Source of the DNA: a virus | DNA length: 52,692 bases | Direction: 5' to 3' (one strand) | Virus record (IMG/VR): IMGVR_UViG_3300028392_000084 | Location: 1-52,692 of that record | In this document: piece after piece, positions 30,138-38,900 of the stretch | How the letters are laid out: each line of letters opens with the position of its first letter | Position numbering within the stretch: the first letter of the stretch is position 1 | Translations under genes and position numbers: made by a program | The notes under the pieces: model-generated | What the model was told of the DNA's origin: nothing | The model's database searches: none | The model's input: only the letters and a program-made list of their open reading frames with translations

Positions 30138-31211
30138 ATGAACTCATTTATAAAAATGCTACTTCTATCTTCGGTAGCACTTGCTCTATTTTCTTGTACT
30201 CCCAGTGAAGTGGCGTCAACTGGACCACGCGTGGCCTTTGTGTATATTGGACCACCAGGTGACGGTGGCTGGACCTATCAACACGACGAAGGTCGTAAGT
30301 ATATGGAAGGAAAGCTTGGAATTAAGGCAGACACGGTTGAAAATGTTCCAGAGGGGTCTGATGCTGAACGTGTAATTGCAGACCTGGCCACCAATCATGA
30401 TGTGGTGTTTACCACCAGTTTTGGTTACATGGATCCAACAGTCAATGTTGCCGCCAAGAATCCCAAAGTGGTTTTCTTGCATGCTACCGGATACAAGTCA
30501 ACAGAGAATCTGGGAACCTATACCGGTAAGAACTGGGAAGCAAGTTATCTAGCAGGTATTGCGGCTGGAAGTGTTACCAAGAAGAATGTTCTAGGATATG
30601 TGGGTGCATACCCAATTCCAGAAGTGATTGCCAACGTCAATGCATTTACTCTGGGCGCGCAAAGTGTAAATCCCAAGGTAAAAGTTCTTGTGGTCTGGAG
30701 TAACACCTGGTTTGATCCAAGCACTGAAAAGCAAGCTGCTAATTCGCTGCTAGACAAGGGTGCTGACGTGCTTCTTGCCTATCAGGACAGTCCAGCCTCT
30801 GTGCTAGCCGCTAAGGAACGTGGGCTATTTGCTGGTGGAAACGATAGTGACATGAATCGCTATGCTCCAGATACCTATCTAACCAACGCAGTCTGGAACT
30901 GGGGTCCATATTACACACGAGTGGTAACTGCCGTTCGTGATAAGACCTGGAAGAGTGAACAGTATGTGGGTTCCATGGCAGATGGTCTTGTAAACCTGGC
31001 ACCACTTGGTAAGAATGTTCCTCAATCTGTTAAGGATGCAGTAGCCAAGGTACACGATTCTCTGGAACAAGGAACTTTTGATCCTTACACCGGTCCACTT
31101 ACTGATCAAGACGGAAAGGTACGAGTACCCGCAGGTTCAGTTCTACCACTTAACAATATTCTTTCAATTAACTGGTTTGTAAAGGGCGTTGAGGGAACCA
31201 TTCCCAAGTAA
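30138..31211 (+). CDS. BMP/PnrA-family substrate-binding lipoprotein
   Basis: This 357-residue protein has a lipoprotein signal peptide (MNSFIKMLLLSSVALALFSC, Cys20 as the lipidated residue), followed by the BMP (basic membrane protein/Med) fold. Signatures are VAFVYIGPPGDGGWTYQHDEG, the NWEASYLAGIAAG loop, VLGYVGAYPIPEV, and KGADVLLAYQDSPA. In bacteria such proteins (for example Treponema PnrA) bind purine nucleosides and pass them to an ABC importer; no permease or ATPase is present here, so host partners would be needed. The start at ATG 30138 has a CAGGAGG site. Base composition is visibly more GC-rich than the flanks, suggesting transfer from a bacterium. It is flanked by a terminator and a long hairpin, so it is an independent cargo unit. 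Confidence 0.9.
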   Translation: MNSFIKMLLLSSVALALFSCTPSEVASTGPRVAFVYIGPPGDGGWTYQHDEGRKYMEGKLGIKADTVENVPEGSDAERVIADLATNHDVVFTTSFGYMDPTVNVAAKNPKVVFLHATGYKSTENLGTYTGKNWEASYLAGIAAGSVTKKNVLGYVGAYPIPEVIANVNAFTLGAQSVNPKVKVLVVWSNTWFDPSTEKQAANSLLDKGADVLLAYQDSPASVLAAKERGLFAGGNDSDMNRYAPDTYLTNAVWNWGPYYTRVVTAVRDKTWKSEQYVGSMADGLVNLAPLGKNVPQSVKDAVAKVHDSLEQGTFDPYTGPLTDQDGKVRVPAGSVLPLNNILSINWFVKGVEGTIPK

Positions 31212-31236
31212 GATTGCTACTAAATAGCATCATTTG

Positions 31237-31273
31237 CCTCCACAAAGTATCACGAAATGATACTTTGTGGAGG
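31237..31273 (+). repeat. 16-bp perfect hairpin between BMP and DUF932 genes
   Basis: CCTCCACAAAGTATCA (31237-31252) and its exact complement (31258-31273) surround CGAAA. There is no T tract. It may end the BMP transcript, serve as an RNase III-type processing site, or act as an operator; a TACTAAATA motif precedes it at 31218. Confidence 0.85.
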
Positions 31274-31291
31274 AAAGTGTGCAATTATTTT

Positions 31292-31320
31292 TTTACATTT
31301 GTTTTTAGTGTGGTTATATT
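31292..31320 (+). promoter_or_regulatory. Sigma70-like promoter of the DUF932 gene
   Basis: TTTACA (31292-31297), 17-nt spacer, TATATT (31315-31320), then AAGGAG and the ATG at 31343. Confidence 0.75.
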
Positions 31321-31342
31321 AATACTACAAGGAGTCATTAAA

Positions 31343-32200
31343 ATGACAAAAAAAAGAATTCTTAAAAACATGAAGAAAAGTGAAGATACAAACTGCTTCT
31401 TTGGAGTAGAGCGCAAGCAGCTAATGAACAGCTATGGTCTACCTACTCATTTTGATGAGCTTGTTCGCTCAGACAATCACGAAACCCTTTCAGTTGTTCG
31501 TCCTGCTTATAAGCTAACTGAGCATGGTACTGCAAACACTTTTGTGGATGATCTTCTTGCCGCAAATGAAATTAAGTTTGAAACTCGCAAGATGACAGTT
31601 GCTCGCAAAGGCTCACTCTTTCAGCGAGAAATTATTCTTCCAGAGATTAAGTTTGATGTCTCTGCAAAAGGCATTGATAGTAAAGCGCAGGATGATGGAT
31701 ATTCTCCACGTATTATTGTTCAAAATTCCTATGACCGCTCATCTTCCTTAACTTTCATCTTTGGCAATTATCGTTGGCTATGTGAAAATGGTAGTTCTGT
31801 TGGTCAGACTATAGAACTTCTACGCTTTCCTCATGTTAAAGAGCCTGACTATAATGAGATTGGAAAAATTCTTATGGAAGCTCTTGAAAAGAATTCAGCG
31901 GGCTTTGCTGCAAAAGCCAAGACACTTTCTGAAATCTATGGACAAAAGCTTAGCCCCACACTCAAGCTTCTTATGATGGAAGTGCTCTCCAAGAGACTGG
32001 CTAAAAAAGTGGTTGAACTTTCATCTGGTCTGGTTCATCTAGAGTATAACAAAGACGGTGATATTGTGGATGTTACTGCTGGAAAAGATGCTACAGCTTA
32101 TATGTTGTTGCAATTGGCAACTGAGGCTGTAAGTCATCATGTTCCCAAGCTTTCCCAAAGAGTTTCTTGGGATCGCCGAGTCTCTTCAGTTTTTGGTTAA
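31343..32200 (+). CDS. DUF932-family-like protein
   Basis: This 285-residue protein has the DUF932 hallmark IVQNSYDRSSSLTFIFGNYRWLCENG (family pattern 'NS.DGS.A.....G.FR.VC.NG') near residue 130. Helical regions follow, as in the family. DUF932 genes occur on plasmids and in phages and lie near replication or recombination genes; the biochemical role is unsettled. The start at 31343 has AAGGAG and follows a good promoter; the longer frame from 31214 crosses the hairpin and promoter. A 12-bp hairpin separates it from the convergent next gene. Confidence 0.72.
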   Translation: MTKKRILKNMKKSEDTNCFFGVERKQLMNSYGLPTHFDELVRSDNHETLSVVRPAYKLTEHGTANTFVDDLLAANEIKFETRKMTVARKGSLFQREIILPEIKFDVSAKGIDSKAQDDGYSPRIIVQNSYDRSSSLTFIFGNYRWLCENGSSVGQTIELLRFPHVKEPDYNEIGKILMEALEKNSAGFAAKAKTLSEIYGQKLSPTLKLLMMEVLSKRLAKKVVELSSGLVHLEYNKDGDIVDVTAGKDATAYMLLQLATEAVSHHVPKLSQRVSWDRRVSSVFG

Positions 32201-32208
32201 AATGAAAC

Positions 32209-32236
32209 TCCTCTTAGACTAAAAAGTCTAAGAGGA
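32209..32236. terminator. Hairpin between convergent genes
   Basis: TCCTCTTAGACT (32209-32220) and AGTCTAAGAGGA (32225-32236) form a perfect 12-bp stem with AAAA loop. It lacks a clear T tract but sits where a shared terminator is expected. Confidence 0.65.
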
Positions 32237-32243
32237 TGCTATG

Positions 32244-33578
32244 CTAGCAATTCCATCTTTTTAAAGCAAGTGCTTTGCGAGTTGGCTCACCATTGGGTTT
32301 CTTCATAGGACCTTTGACACCACCCATACGAGCACAAAAAGATTTTCTTCTTTTTGCAGCTTTGCTTCCAGGTTTTAATTTACTTGGTGGAGTTGTTACT
32401 GGCGCCTGTAAATGACTACCACTTTTCTTATTCTCTGCATCGCGACCTTTTTGAGTCAAGCCACCTTTAGAACTTTTGTGACCTTTGGCATCAACTGCAT
32501 ACTCTAATAGATCTTGATCAGGAACTTGTTCAAGCTCTTCCCAAATATATTCTGAATCTAGATCATATAATAGTGCTAGTTCTTCAACTACAGATTCAAT
32601 TAGATCAAATTGTGATTGAGCTTCTTCCATTAGAAAGAACTGAGCTTCTTCAATAGAGAGTGTTTTGCTAATTAGAGCCTCTAAAATATCTTGTGATGTA
32701 ATTTTTATAATACTCTCCTTAGGATTATTAGGAACACAATTAGGTACCTCACGTCCATCTTTGTCTTTCATACCAACCATGTGGTAATCATCCCAACATG
32801 GATCTTCTTTTTTTGTCATAATTTTTTTTTCACTAAGCATACTTTCAAATTTTAACATTCTCACCGCCTTTCTTGCATCTATATCTGCTCTTTTTTGAGC
32901 ATTTGCCGCATCTCTGGCTTTCTTGACGTTTGCTTTATTGATGTCAATTTGCTGTATTTCATCAAAATTATTTTTAATTATACGAAATAATTCTAGCTTT
33001 AGGTCTTCATCATGTGAATCAATCATTTTGCTAAAGCTATCAAAATTGTCATTTAAAACGCACTGTCTAAGCGTTGTTCCACTTATTGTTTTTATAAAAT
33101 CAGTATCACTGGCTGCGCTGCTTAATCTATCTCCTGCTTTTTCAAAAGTTAATGGGTCTAAATAGTATTCTTTTCCATTGTAAGATTTCACTATAGACTC
33201 ATATTCGTCTTCTCCACCCTCAACTCTGTCTGATCCAGCAATAAATGTTACTCCAGTATAGCCCATTTCATATAGCTTTTTAGCGGCTAAAACCGGACTT
33301 GAGGCGTCCGGTTTATCATACACCTGTATAGACCAATTATTTTCTAAAACAATCTTTTGTAATAATTCTATTTTAAACTCAAATGGTATTGGGTTTCTCA
33401 TTCTGTCTTTTGCATTTGAAGCTTTATTGGTTTTCCAATAAGAGGTGGTTGTAAATATCCAACCATCCGCATCTAAATCATTGGATAGATCATTTACTTT
33501 TTTAAAAACCACACTATGACCTTTTGTTGGTGGAGCAAATCTTCCAATACAGACCACAGCTAGATCTTTTGTTCTCAT
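32244..33578 (-). CDS. Nucleotidyltransferase (NMNAT-like) fused to head-protein motifs
   Basis: This 444-residue chimera starts with a cytidylyltransferase/NMNAT-like domain (about 1-200): GRFAPPTKGH (12-21, the nucleotide-binding GxFxPxHxGH-type motif with K for the first His), AGSDRVEG and ISGTTLRQ (165-172, the ISxT motif). It may transfer a nucleotide to NMN or another phosphate. Then come DPCWDDYHMVGMKDKDGREVP (259-279), a phage motif, and KITSQDILE|A (292-301), the same unit as the start of the internal head protein at 18966. The very basic C-terminus has KAAKRRKSFCARMGGVKGPM and ends TRKALALKRWNC, found in other phage proteins. A prohead protease cut at E300 could separate the parts. 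AAGAGAG precedes the ATG. Confidence 0.75.
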   Translation of the reverse strand: MRTKDLAVVCIGRFAPPTKGHSVVFKKVNDLSNDLDADGWIFTTTSYWKTNKASNAKDRMRNPIPFEFKIELLQKIVLENNWSIQVYDKPDASSPVLAAKKLYEMGYTGVTFIAGSDRVEGGEDEYESIVKSYNGKEYYLDPLTFEKAGDRLSSAASDTDFIKTISGTTLRQCVLNDNFDSFSKMIDSHDEDLKLELFRIIKNNFDEIQQIDINKANVKKARDAANAQKRADIDARKAVRMLKFESMLSEKKIMTKKEDPCWDDYHMVGMKDKDGREVPNCVPNNPKESIIKITSQDILEALISKTLSIEEAQFFLMEEAQSQFDLIESVVEELALLYDLDSEYIWEELEQVPDQDLLEYAVDAKGHKSSKGGLTQKGRDAENKKSGSHLQAPVTTPPSKLKPGSKAAKRRKSFCARMGGVKGPMKKPNGEPTRKALALKRWNC

Positions 33579-33655
33579 TTCAGACTCTCTTTATGATAAA
33601 CTATTTCTAAATAATTAGTAATAAGATTGGCCAATGGTGAATAAAGACAGCTATA

Positions 33656-33670
33656 TACTAATTATAAATA
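33656..33670 (+). promoter_or_regulatory. Late-promoter element, exact TATAAATA
   Basis: TACTAATTA (33656-33664) overlaps TATAAATA (33663-33670), the exact T4 late -10 consensus, 15 nt before the ATG at 33686. It heads the tail-fibre operon. Confidence 0.6.
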
Positions 33671-33685
33671 GACACGAGGTATCCC

Positions 33686-34270
33686 ATGATAGAGAATAGA
33701 CGCCAATTAGCATTTACAGGTTCACATACACACAAATCATATGATGGTCTTGCCGGGAACTCTCCTAATTCAGATCCTGCGGTTAGCACTGGGTATAACC
33801 TCATTTCAACAGATCGTTTTAGAAGATTGTCTCTCATCAATGATTCTGACAATACCCTTTATGTAGTGCTAAATGTGACTGTTCCAAGCGCCCCTATTGC
33901 CTACCTAACAATTCTTACTGGAGAAACTCTGGCTATTGATATGGATGGAACCGCTGTGTGGCTTAAATCAGACAACACTGGAGATACTTCTGCTTATAGA
34001 CTCACTCTCTATGGCGTTGTTATTCCTGAAGTTTCATATGTTCCATTTCATTCAATTGAGATTCAATTTGATGGCAAGATTGATGATGGCACTGACATTC
34101 TTTATGATATTGCAAATGCTACAGGAGATCTTATGAGAGGAATGATTATTTCTACAATGGGAATTGATCCTGGAACCTATCTACAACACCCCAATAGCGA
34201 TGGAACCTGGACCATAAGCCACCTACAATCTGGAAATATCAATACTACTATAACAGGAATTTATTATTAA
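33686..34270 (+). CDS. Tail-associated protein (194 aa)
   Basis: This is a beta-rich protein with an N-terminal FTGSHTHKSYDG segment and strands such as YLTILTGETLAIDMDGTAVWLKS. The C-terminus resembles small fibre-base domains. No specific family recognised. GAGGT precedes the ATG. Its stop overlaps the next start (TAATG), making it the first of a coupled series leading to the giant fibre. Confidence 0.65.
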   Translation: MIENRRQLAFTGSHTHKSYDGLAGNSPNSDPAVSTGYNLISTDRFRRLSLINDSDNTLYVVLNVTVPSAPIAYLTILTGETLAIDMDGTAVWLKSDNTGDTSAYRLTLYGVVIPEVSYVPFHSIEIQFDGKIDDGTDILYDIANATGDLMRGMIISTMGIDPGTYLQHPNSDGTWTISHLQSGNINTTITGIYY

Positions 34271-34635
34271 TGGCAGCAAATCTTCAGATATCCATAAATC
34301 GAGGAGAAACTTTCAAAAGAAAGTTTACCTATAAAGATTACGCTGAAGTTCCATTCAATATGACCGGATGGACCGGTGTAGGCCAAGTACGTATTAATCC
34401 AGAAGATAATAAGTTTTATACAATTAATGTGACATTTAATCCTGATCAGTCTGATGGAGTGTTCTATATTGGAATGAATTATGAGGTGTCTTTATCCATT
34501 CCTCAGGTATCACGAGATCCAACAGTTCCAGATATCTATGTTTATGACATTTTTTTAATTCATCCAGATCTTACAAGAGAAAAAATCCTTTTTGGTAAAG
34601 CGTTAATTTATCCTTCAATAACAAAAGGGGTTTAA
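34270..34635 (+). CDS. Baseplate/fibre adaptor-like protein (121 aa)
   Basis: The product starts with NLQISINRGETFKRKFTYKD and PFNMTGWTGVGQVR. An N-terminal 'rGdtf...F....Pi(N/D)LTG(Y/W)....QVR' pattern is common in BppU-like baseplate adaptors and fibre-anchoring Ig-like domains. The rest is beta-rich. Coupled at both ends to its neighbours. Role inferred from pattern and position. Confidence 0.6.
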   Translation: MAANLQISINRGETFKRKFTYKDYAEVPFNMTGWTGVGQVRINPEDNKFYTINVTFNPDQSDGVFYIGMNYEVSLSIPQVSRDPTVPDIYVYDIFLIHPDLTREKILFGKALIYPSITKGV

Positions 34636-35046
34636 GTGTCCACAAACCTAATCTATGCTGAAAATCCTGACACCATTCTCACAGTTGATAATGCAAATTT
34701 AGATACTCAACTTACTCCAACTATAGTAATAACTCACACCATTAAAGATGAAGGTGGAGTAGGACCTCAAGGACCAGGTGTTCCCGCTGGAGGAGTGTCT
34801 GGAGATGTTCTTGTTAAAATAGACTCTACAAACTACCACACTCAATGGGTAGCTCCTTCATATAATTATGTTCAGACTTTACCAAGCACAACCTGGACAA
34901 TAGCTCATAATCTAGGAAGAAAACCAATAGTGATGACTTACACCGCCGGCGGTGTAAGTCTTCTTGGCACAGTTACTAATTTAAGTAATAACGTTTTAGT
35001 TATATCATTTTCAGCTCCTGTAGCTGGAACAGCACGGCTTATCTAA
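34636..35046 (+). CDS. Fibre-type protein with short collagen-like turn (136 aa)
   Basis: The GTG start directly follows the previous stop, with AAAGGGG upstream. It contains GGVGPQGPGVPAGG (about residues 40-53), a short collagen-like or hinge segment. A C-terminal domain TTWTIAHNLGRKPIVMTYTAGG follows, the 'HNLGR.P' module frequent at fibre ends. Probably a small fibre or connector. Confidence 0.68.
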   Translation: MSTNLIYAENPDTILTVDNANLDTQLTPTIVITHTIKDEGGVGPQGPGVPAGGVSGDVLVKIDSTNYHTQWVAPSYNYVQTLPSTTWTIAHNLGRKPIVMTYTAGGVSLLGTVTNLSNNVLVISFSAPVAGTARLI

Positions 35047-35061
35047 AGGAAGGACATATAT

Positions 35062-35898
35062 ATGGCTACATCACACACTGGAACTTATGTTTATACCGAC
35101 TTTGACTTTAATGGCGTCAGTAGGATTATCAATATTCCTGATGCAACTGAAGATCAATCACCAGTAACATTAGCTCAATTCAATTCATTTTCTGAAGGAC
35201 TTGCCTGGAAGGACAATGTCAGAGTAGCATCTCAAGGTAACATTACACTATCCTCTCCTGGTGCAACCATCAATGGCATTACCATGGCTCAAGATGACAG
35301 AGTTCTGGTAAAAGCTCAAGATGATGCCAAGACCAACGGCATTTACATTTGGAACTCTGCTAGCACCCCCATGGTTCGTTCATCAGACATGAATTCCAGT
35401 TTGGAATTTAACAATGCAGTTATTACTGTTGATGAAGGATCTTCAGCTGGAGTGTCTTTTAGACAAACTACAGTAAAGCCTGTCTTAGGTGATGATGATA
35501 TCGTATTCTCTATTTTTGGAACAGGAACTCCTACAGCTTCAGAAACCACAGGTGGTACAGTAGAGCTTGCTACACAGGTTGAAGTTAACATTGGAACAGA
35601 CCCTGGTAGAGTAATTACTCCTGCAACACTAACCGCCTGGACTGGACAGATCAAAAAGTACTCAGTACCCATTGGTGACACTTCTGCCACATCATTTACT
35701 GTTAATCACGGTCTAGGAACAAGAGACGTAACAGTCTCAGTGTACAGAAACAGTGGAAATTATGATCAAGTTCTTGTAGATGTACAGCATACTGATCTCA
35801 ATAACATCACAGTTAAGTTTGCAACAGGAAATGCTCCTGGAACCGATGCTTTCCAGGTTGTTGTTATGGGACAGATTGATGATAGAGGCTTAACCTAA
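35062..35898 (+). CDS. Tail-fibre protein (278 aa)
   Basis: It carries the common fibre module with FSEGLAWKDNVRVASQGNI, then PGATINGITMAQDDRVLVKAQDDAKTNGIY, followed by beta repeats and a C-terminal FTVNHGLGTRDVTVSVY domain of HNLG type. A diverged copy of the same DRVL(V/I)K(A/D)Q..NGIY module lies inside the giant fibre (about 38.9-39.3 kb), pointing to module exchange between fibre genes. A strong AAGGAAGG precedes the ATG. Confidence 0.78.
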   Translation: MATSHTGTYVYTDFDFNGVSRIINIPDATEDQSPVTLAQFNSFSEGLAWKDNVRVASQGNITLSSPGATINGITMAQDDRVLVKAQDDAKTNGIYIWNSASTPMVRSSDMNSSLEFNNAVITVDEGSSAGVSFRQTTVKPVLGDDDIVFSIFGTGTPTASETTGGTVELATQVEVNIGTDPGRVITPATLTAWTGQIKKYSVPIGDTSATSFTVNHGLGTRDVTVSVYRNSGNYDQVLVDVQHTDLNNITVKFATGNAPGTDAFQVVVMGQIDDRGLT

Positions 35899-35912
35899 GA
35901 TTCTTTAGTATT

Positions 35913-35921
35913 TACTAAATA
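35913..35921 (+). promoter_or_regulatory. Late-promoter-like motif before the giant fibre
   Basis: TACTAAATA, 29 nt before the ATG at 35951, which is preceded by AAGGA. Confidence 0.5.
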
Positions 35922-35950
35922 AGGTAGTAGAACTCTATTAAGGATCTAAA

Positions 35951-38900
35951 ATGGAAATATTAGGACCAGCTCCGACAACTCCTCATGGAATTCCAGATAA
36001 AGCGTATGTAGACACTGGAATTCCTCAATGGTCTAATGTCATAACCTATGAGCAATATGCTGTTACAAACTCTGCAGGCACTCTTTACTATTCAATAAAC
36101 GCGGCTAATTTAAATCATGATCCTGTTGCAGATACAAGTCATACTTATTGGGCTCTTATTGTATCATCTACTGGAGGATCTGATCCATCTGATCCTATTC
36201 CACAATGGTCTTCAACAGTTACATACAGTCGATACGCCATTACAAATGTCGCAGGTATTCTTTATTATTCAGTAAATGCAGCGAATTTAAATCATGATCC
36301 TGTTGCAGATACTAGTCATACTTATTGGGCTCCTCTTAATGAATCAGTCACATCACAGTTAGCAAATACTGTATTTGCAGCGCCAGATGGGTCTGATGGC
36401 GTTCCATCATTTAGATCTCTTGTTGTTAATGACATTCCAACAGCAGATATTACAAGCGTAGGCGGAGGATATAATGCTCTTACCATAAATGGGACTGGTG
36501 GGTTGTTTCTTATAGCTGGAAGTGACACAATTAATTCTGGAACATTATTTAAAACAACTGCAGAAGATTATTCACTTGCTTTAAGCGGAACCCAAAAATT
36601 GGTCTATGATGGTCCATTTTATGCTACCACATTTAATGGTGTTTCTGTTCATAATGTTCCTGGATTAGGGCCAAGTAATATTGGAATTGGTGAAGGTACT
36701 TTGACTAATACCGGAGAATTTAGTGATCAAATTGCTATTGGCCAGAATGCAATGCAAGTCTCATTTGGTATCGGAAATGTTGCTATAGGTAGCGGTTCTA
36801 TGTATTCTTTAAACTCTGGTAGTTTCAATGTTTCAATTGGACTAAGTTCAGGGTTTAGCATATACGATGGAAATGATAATACTCTCATTGGCAATAAAGC
36901 TGGATACACAATAACTTCTGGTTCACAAAACATAGTTATTGGATCTACTCCAAGCACAATTAGTGAACCAACCTCCTATATTTCAGATGGAAGTAACAAC
37001 ATAGTAATTGGTTTTAATGCAAAGCCATCTGATACAAGTGTTTCTAACGAAATAACACTAGGTAACTCAAGTTCAGAAGTTGTTAGATTTGGTACAAGTA
37101 CTGTATGGAACAATGGAGTACTCACATCTACAGCTTTAACTGGAACCGCCCCATTGGCTATAACCAGCACAACTGTAGTTGATAACTTAAATGCAGATTT
37201 GTTAGACGGATACAACACCTCTACCTCAGCATCTAGTGGCACCATTCCTGTACAAGGTAATGCTACTACTTTTACAACCATTGAGTCAACAAACACAACG
37301 GATAACACATTAGGCACTGTTGCCTCTGGCGCTGTTCAGATTGCTGGTGGTGTTGGTATAGCCAAGAACCTGACAGTGGGCACAGGTTTACAGTTGAATG
37401 CCAACGCCAACTTGACAATGTCTTCTGGTACTGGATATTTTTACCAGGATTATACAGGAACTGATAACGATGCTTTTTCCATAACCGCTAGCTCATTAAC
37501 CACAGCATCTGCAATAGCTATTTATAATACAGATGCTTTAACTTCAGGTAGAGGACTTGATATAGTATCATATAGCACAAATAGAATAACCGGATCCAGC
37601 TTGGCTTCATTTTATGAAGGCGGAGCTAACGATTCACCTGACGTTACAGCATATGGAATATCTTCATTCATGGGTAAGACTGGAACAAATAACACAAACG
37701 TTGCAGCTTATCTGGAAGCCCGAGAAGGTACCAGAAATTATTCACTATTTTCATCCCTTGGTCTAATCTATCAAAACGATGCAACTAATAACACTCTTGG
37801 AACAGTGGATACTGGTTCTATTATCACTACGGGTGGTGTTGGTATATATAAAAACTTAACCGTTGGTGGATCATTGAATCTTGTTATAGGAAGTCTAGCT
37901 GCAAGTGCAGGTAACTTGTTCAGGACATCTGCACCTCCGGCTCCCACAGGAACTGATAAGCTGGTCTATGATGGAAACTTTTATGCTACTAACGCTTTTG
38001 CAAAAACATTTACATCATCAATAGCGACCGGAACTGCGCCATTAACTGTTACTAGTACTACTAAAGTAGACAATCTTAATGCAGATCTGTTAGATGGATA
38101 CAATACCTCAACATCCGCATCAAGCGGCACCATTCCGGTTCAAGGCAATCCAACAACTTTTACAACCATTGCCTCATCAATCTCTACTGGAACCGCGCCA
38201 CTAACAGTGCTAAGCACCACAAAAGTAGACAATTTAAATGCAGATTTACTTGATGGATATAATACTTCAACCTCTGCTTCAAGTGGAACGATTCCAGTTC
38301 AAGGATATCCAACAACTTTTACCACAATAGCTTCCTCAATAGCCACGGGAACCGCTCCATTAACCGTACTTAGTACTACTAAAGTTGATAATCTTAATGC
38401 GGATTTGCTTGACGGGTATAATACATCAACTTCAGCCCTTTCAGGCTACATTCCCGTGCAAGGTAATGCCACAACTTTTACCACAATAGCTTCTACAGAT
38501 GCAACTGATAACACTCTTGGCACTGCGGCTTCTGGTGCGGTTCAAATCACGGGTGGAGCCGGAATAGCTAAAAACTTAACAGTTGGTGGATCACTGAATC
38601 TCGTTGCAGGAAGTCTAACCGTAAGTGCAGGCAATCTGTTCAAGACGTCTGGAACACCAGCACCCACAGGAACTGATAAGCTTGTTTATGATGGCAACTT
38701 TTATGCTACCAATGCTTTTGCAAAAACGTTCACATCTTCAATTGCAACCGGAACTGCTCCTTTTTCAGTATCAAGTACAACCAAGGTTACAAACCTTAAC
38801 GTGGATTTGCTAGACGGTGCTCATCTGGATACAGATGGCACACTGGCCGCAAACTCAGATACTGCAATTCCTACTCAAAAAGCGGTTAAAACCTATGCTG

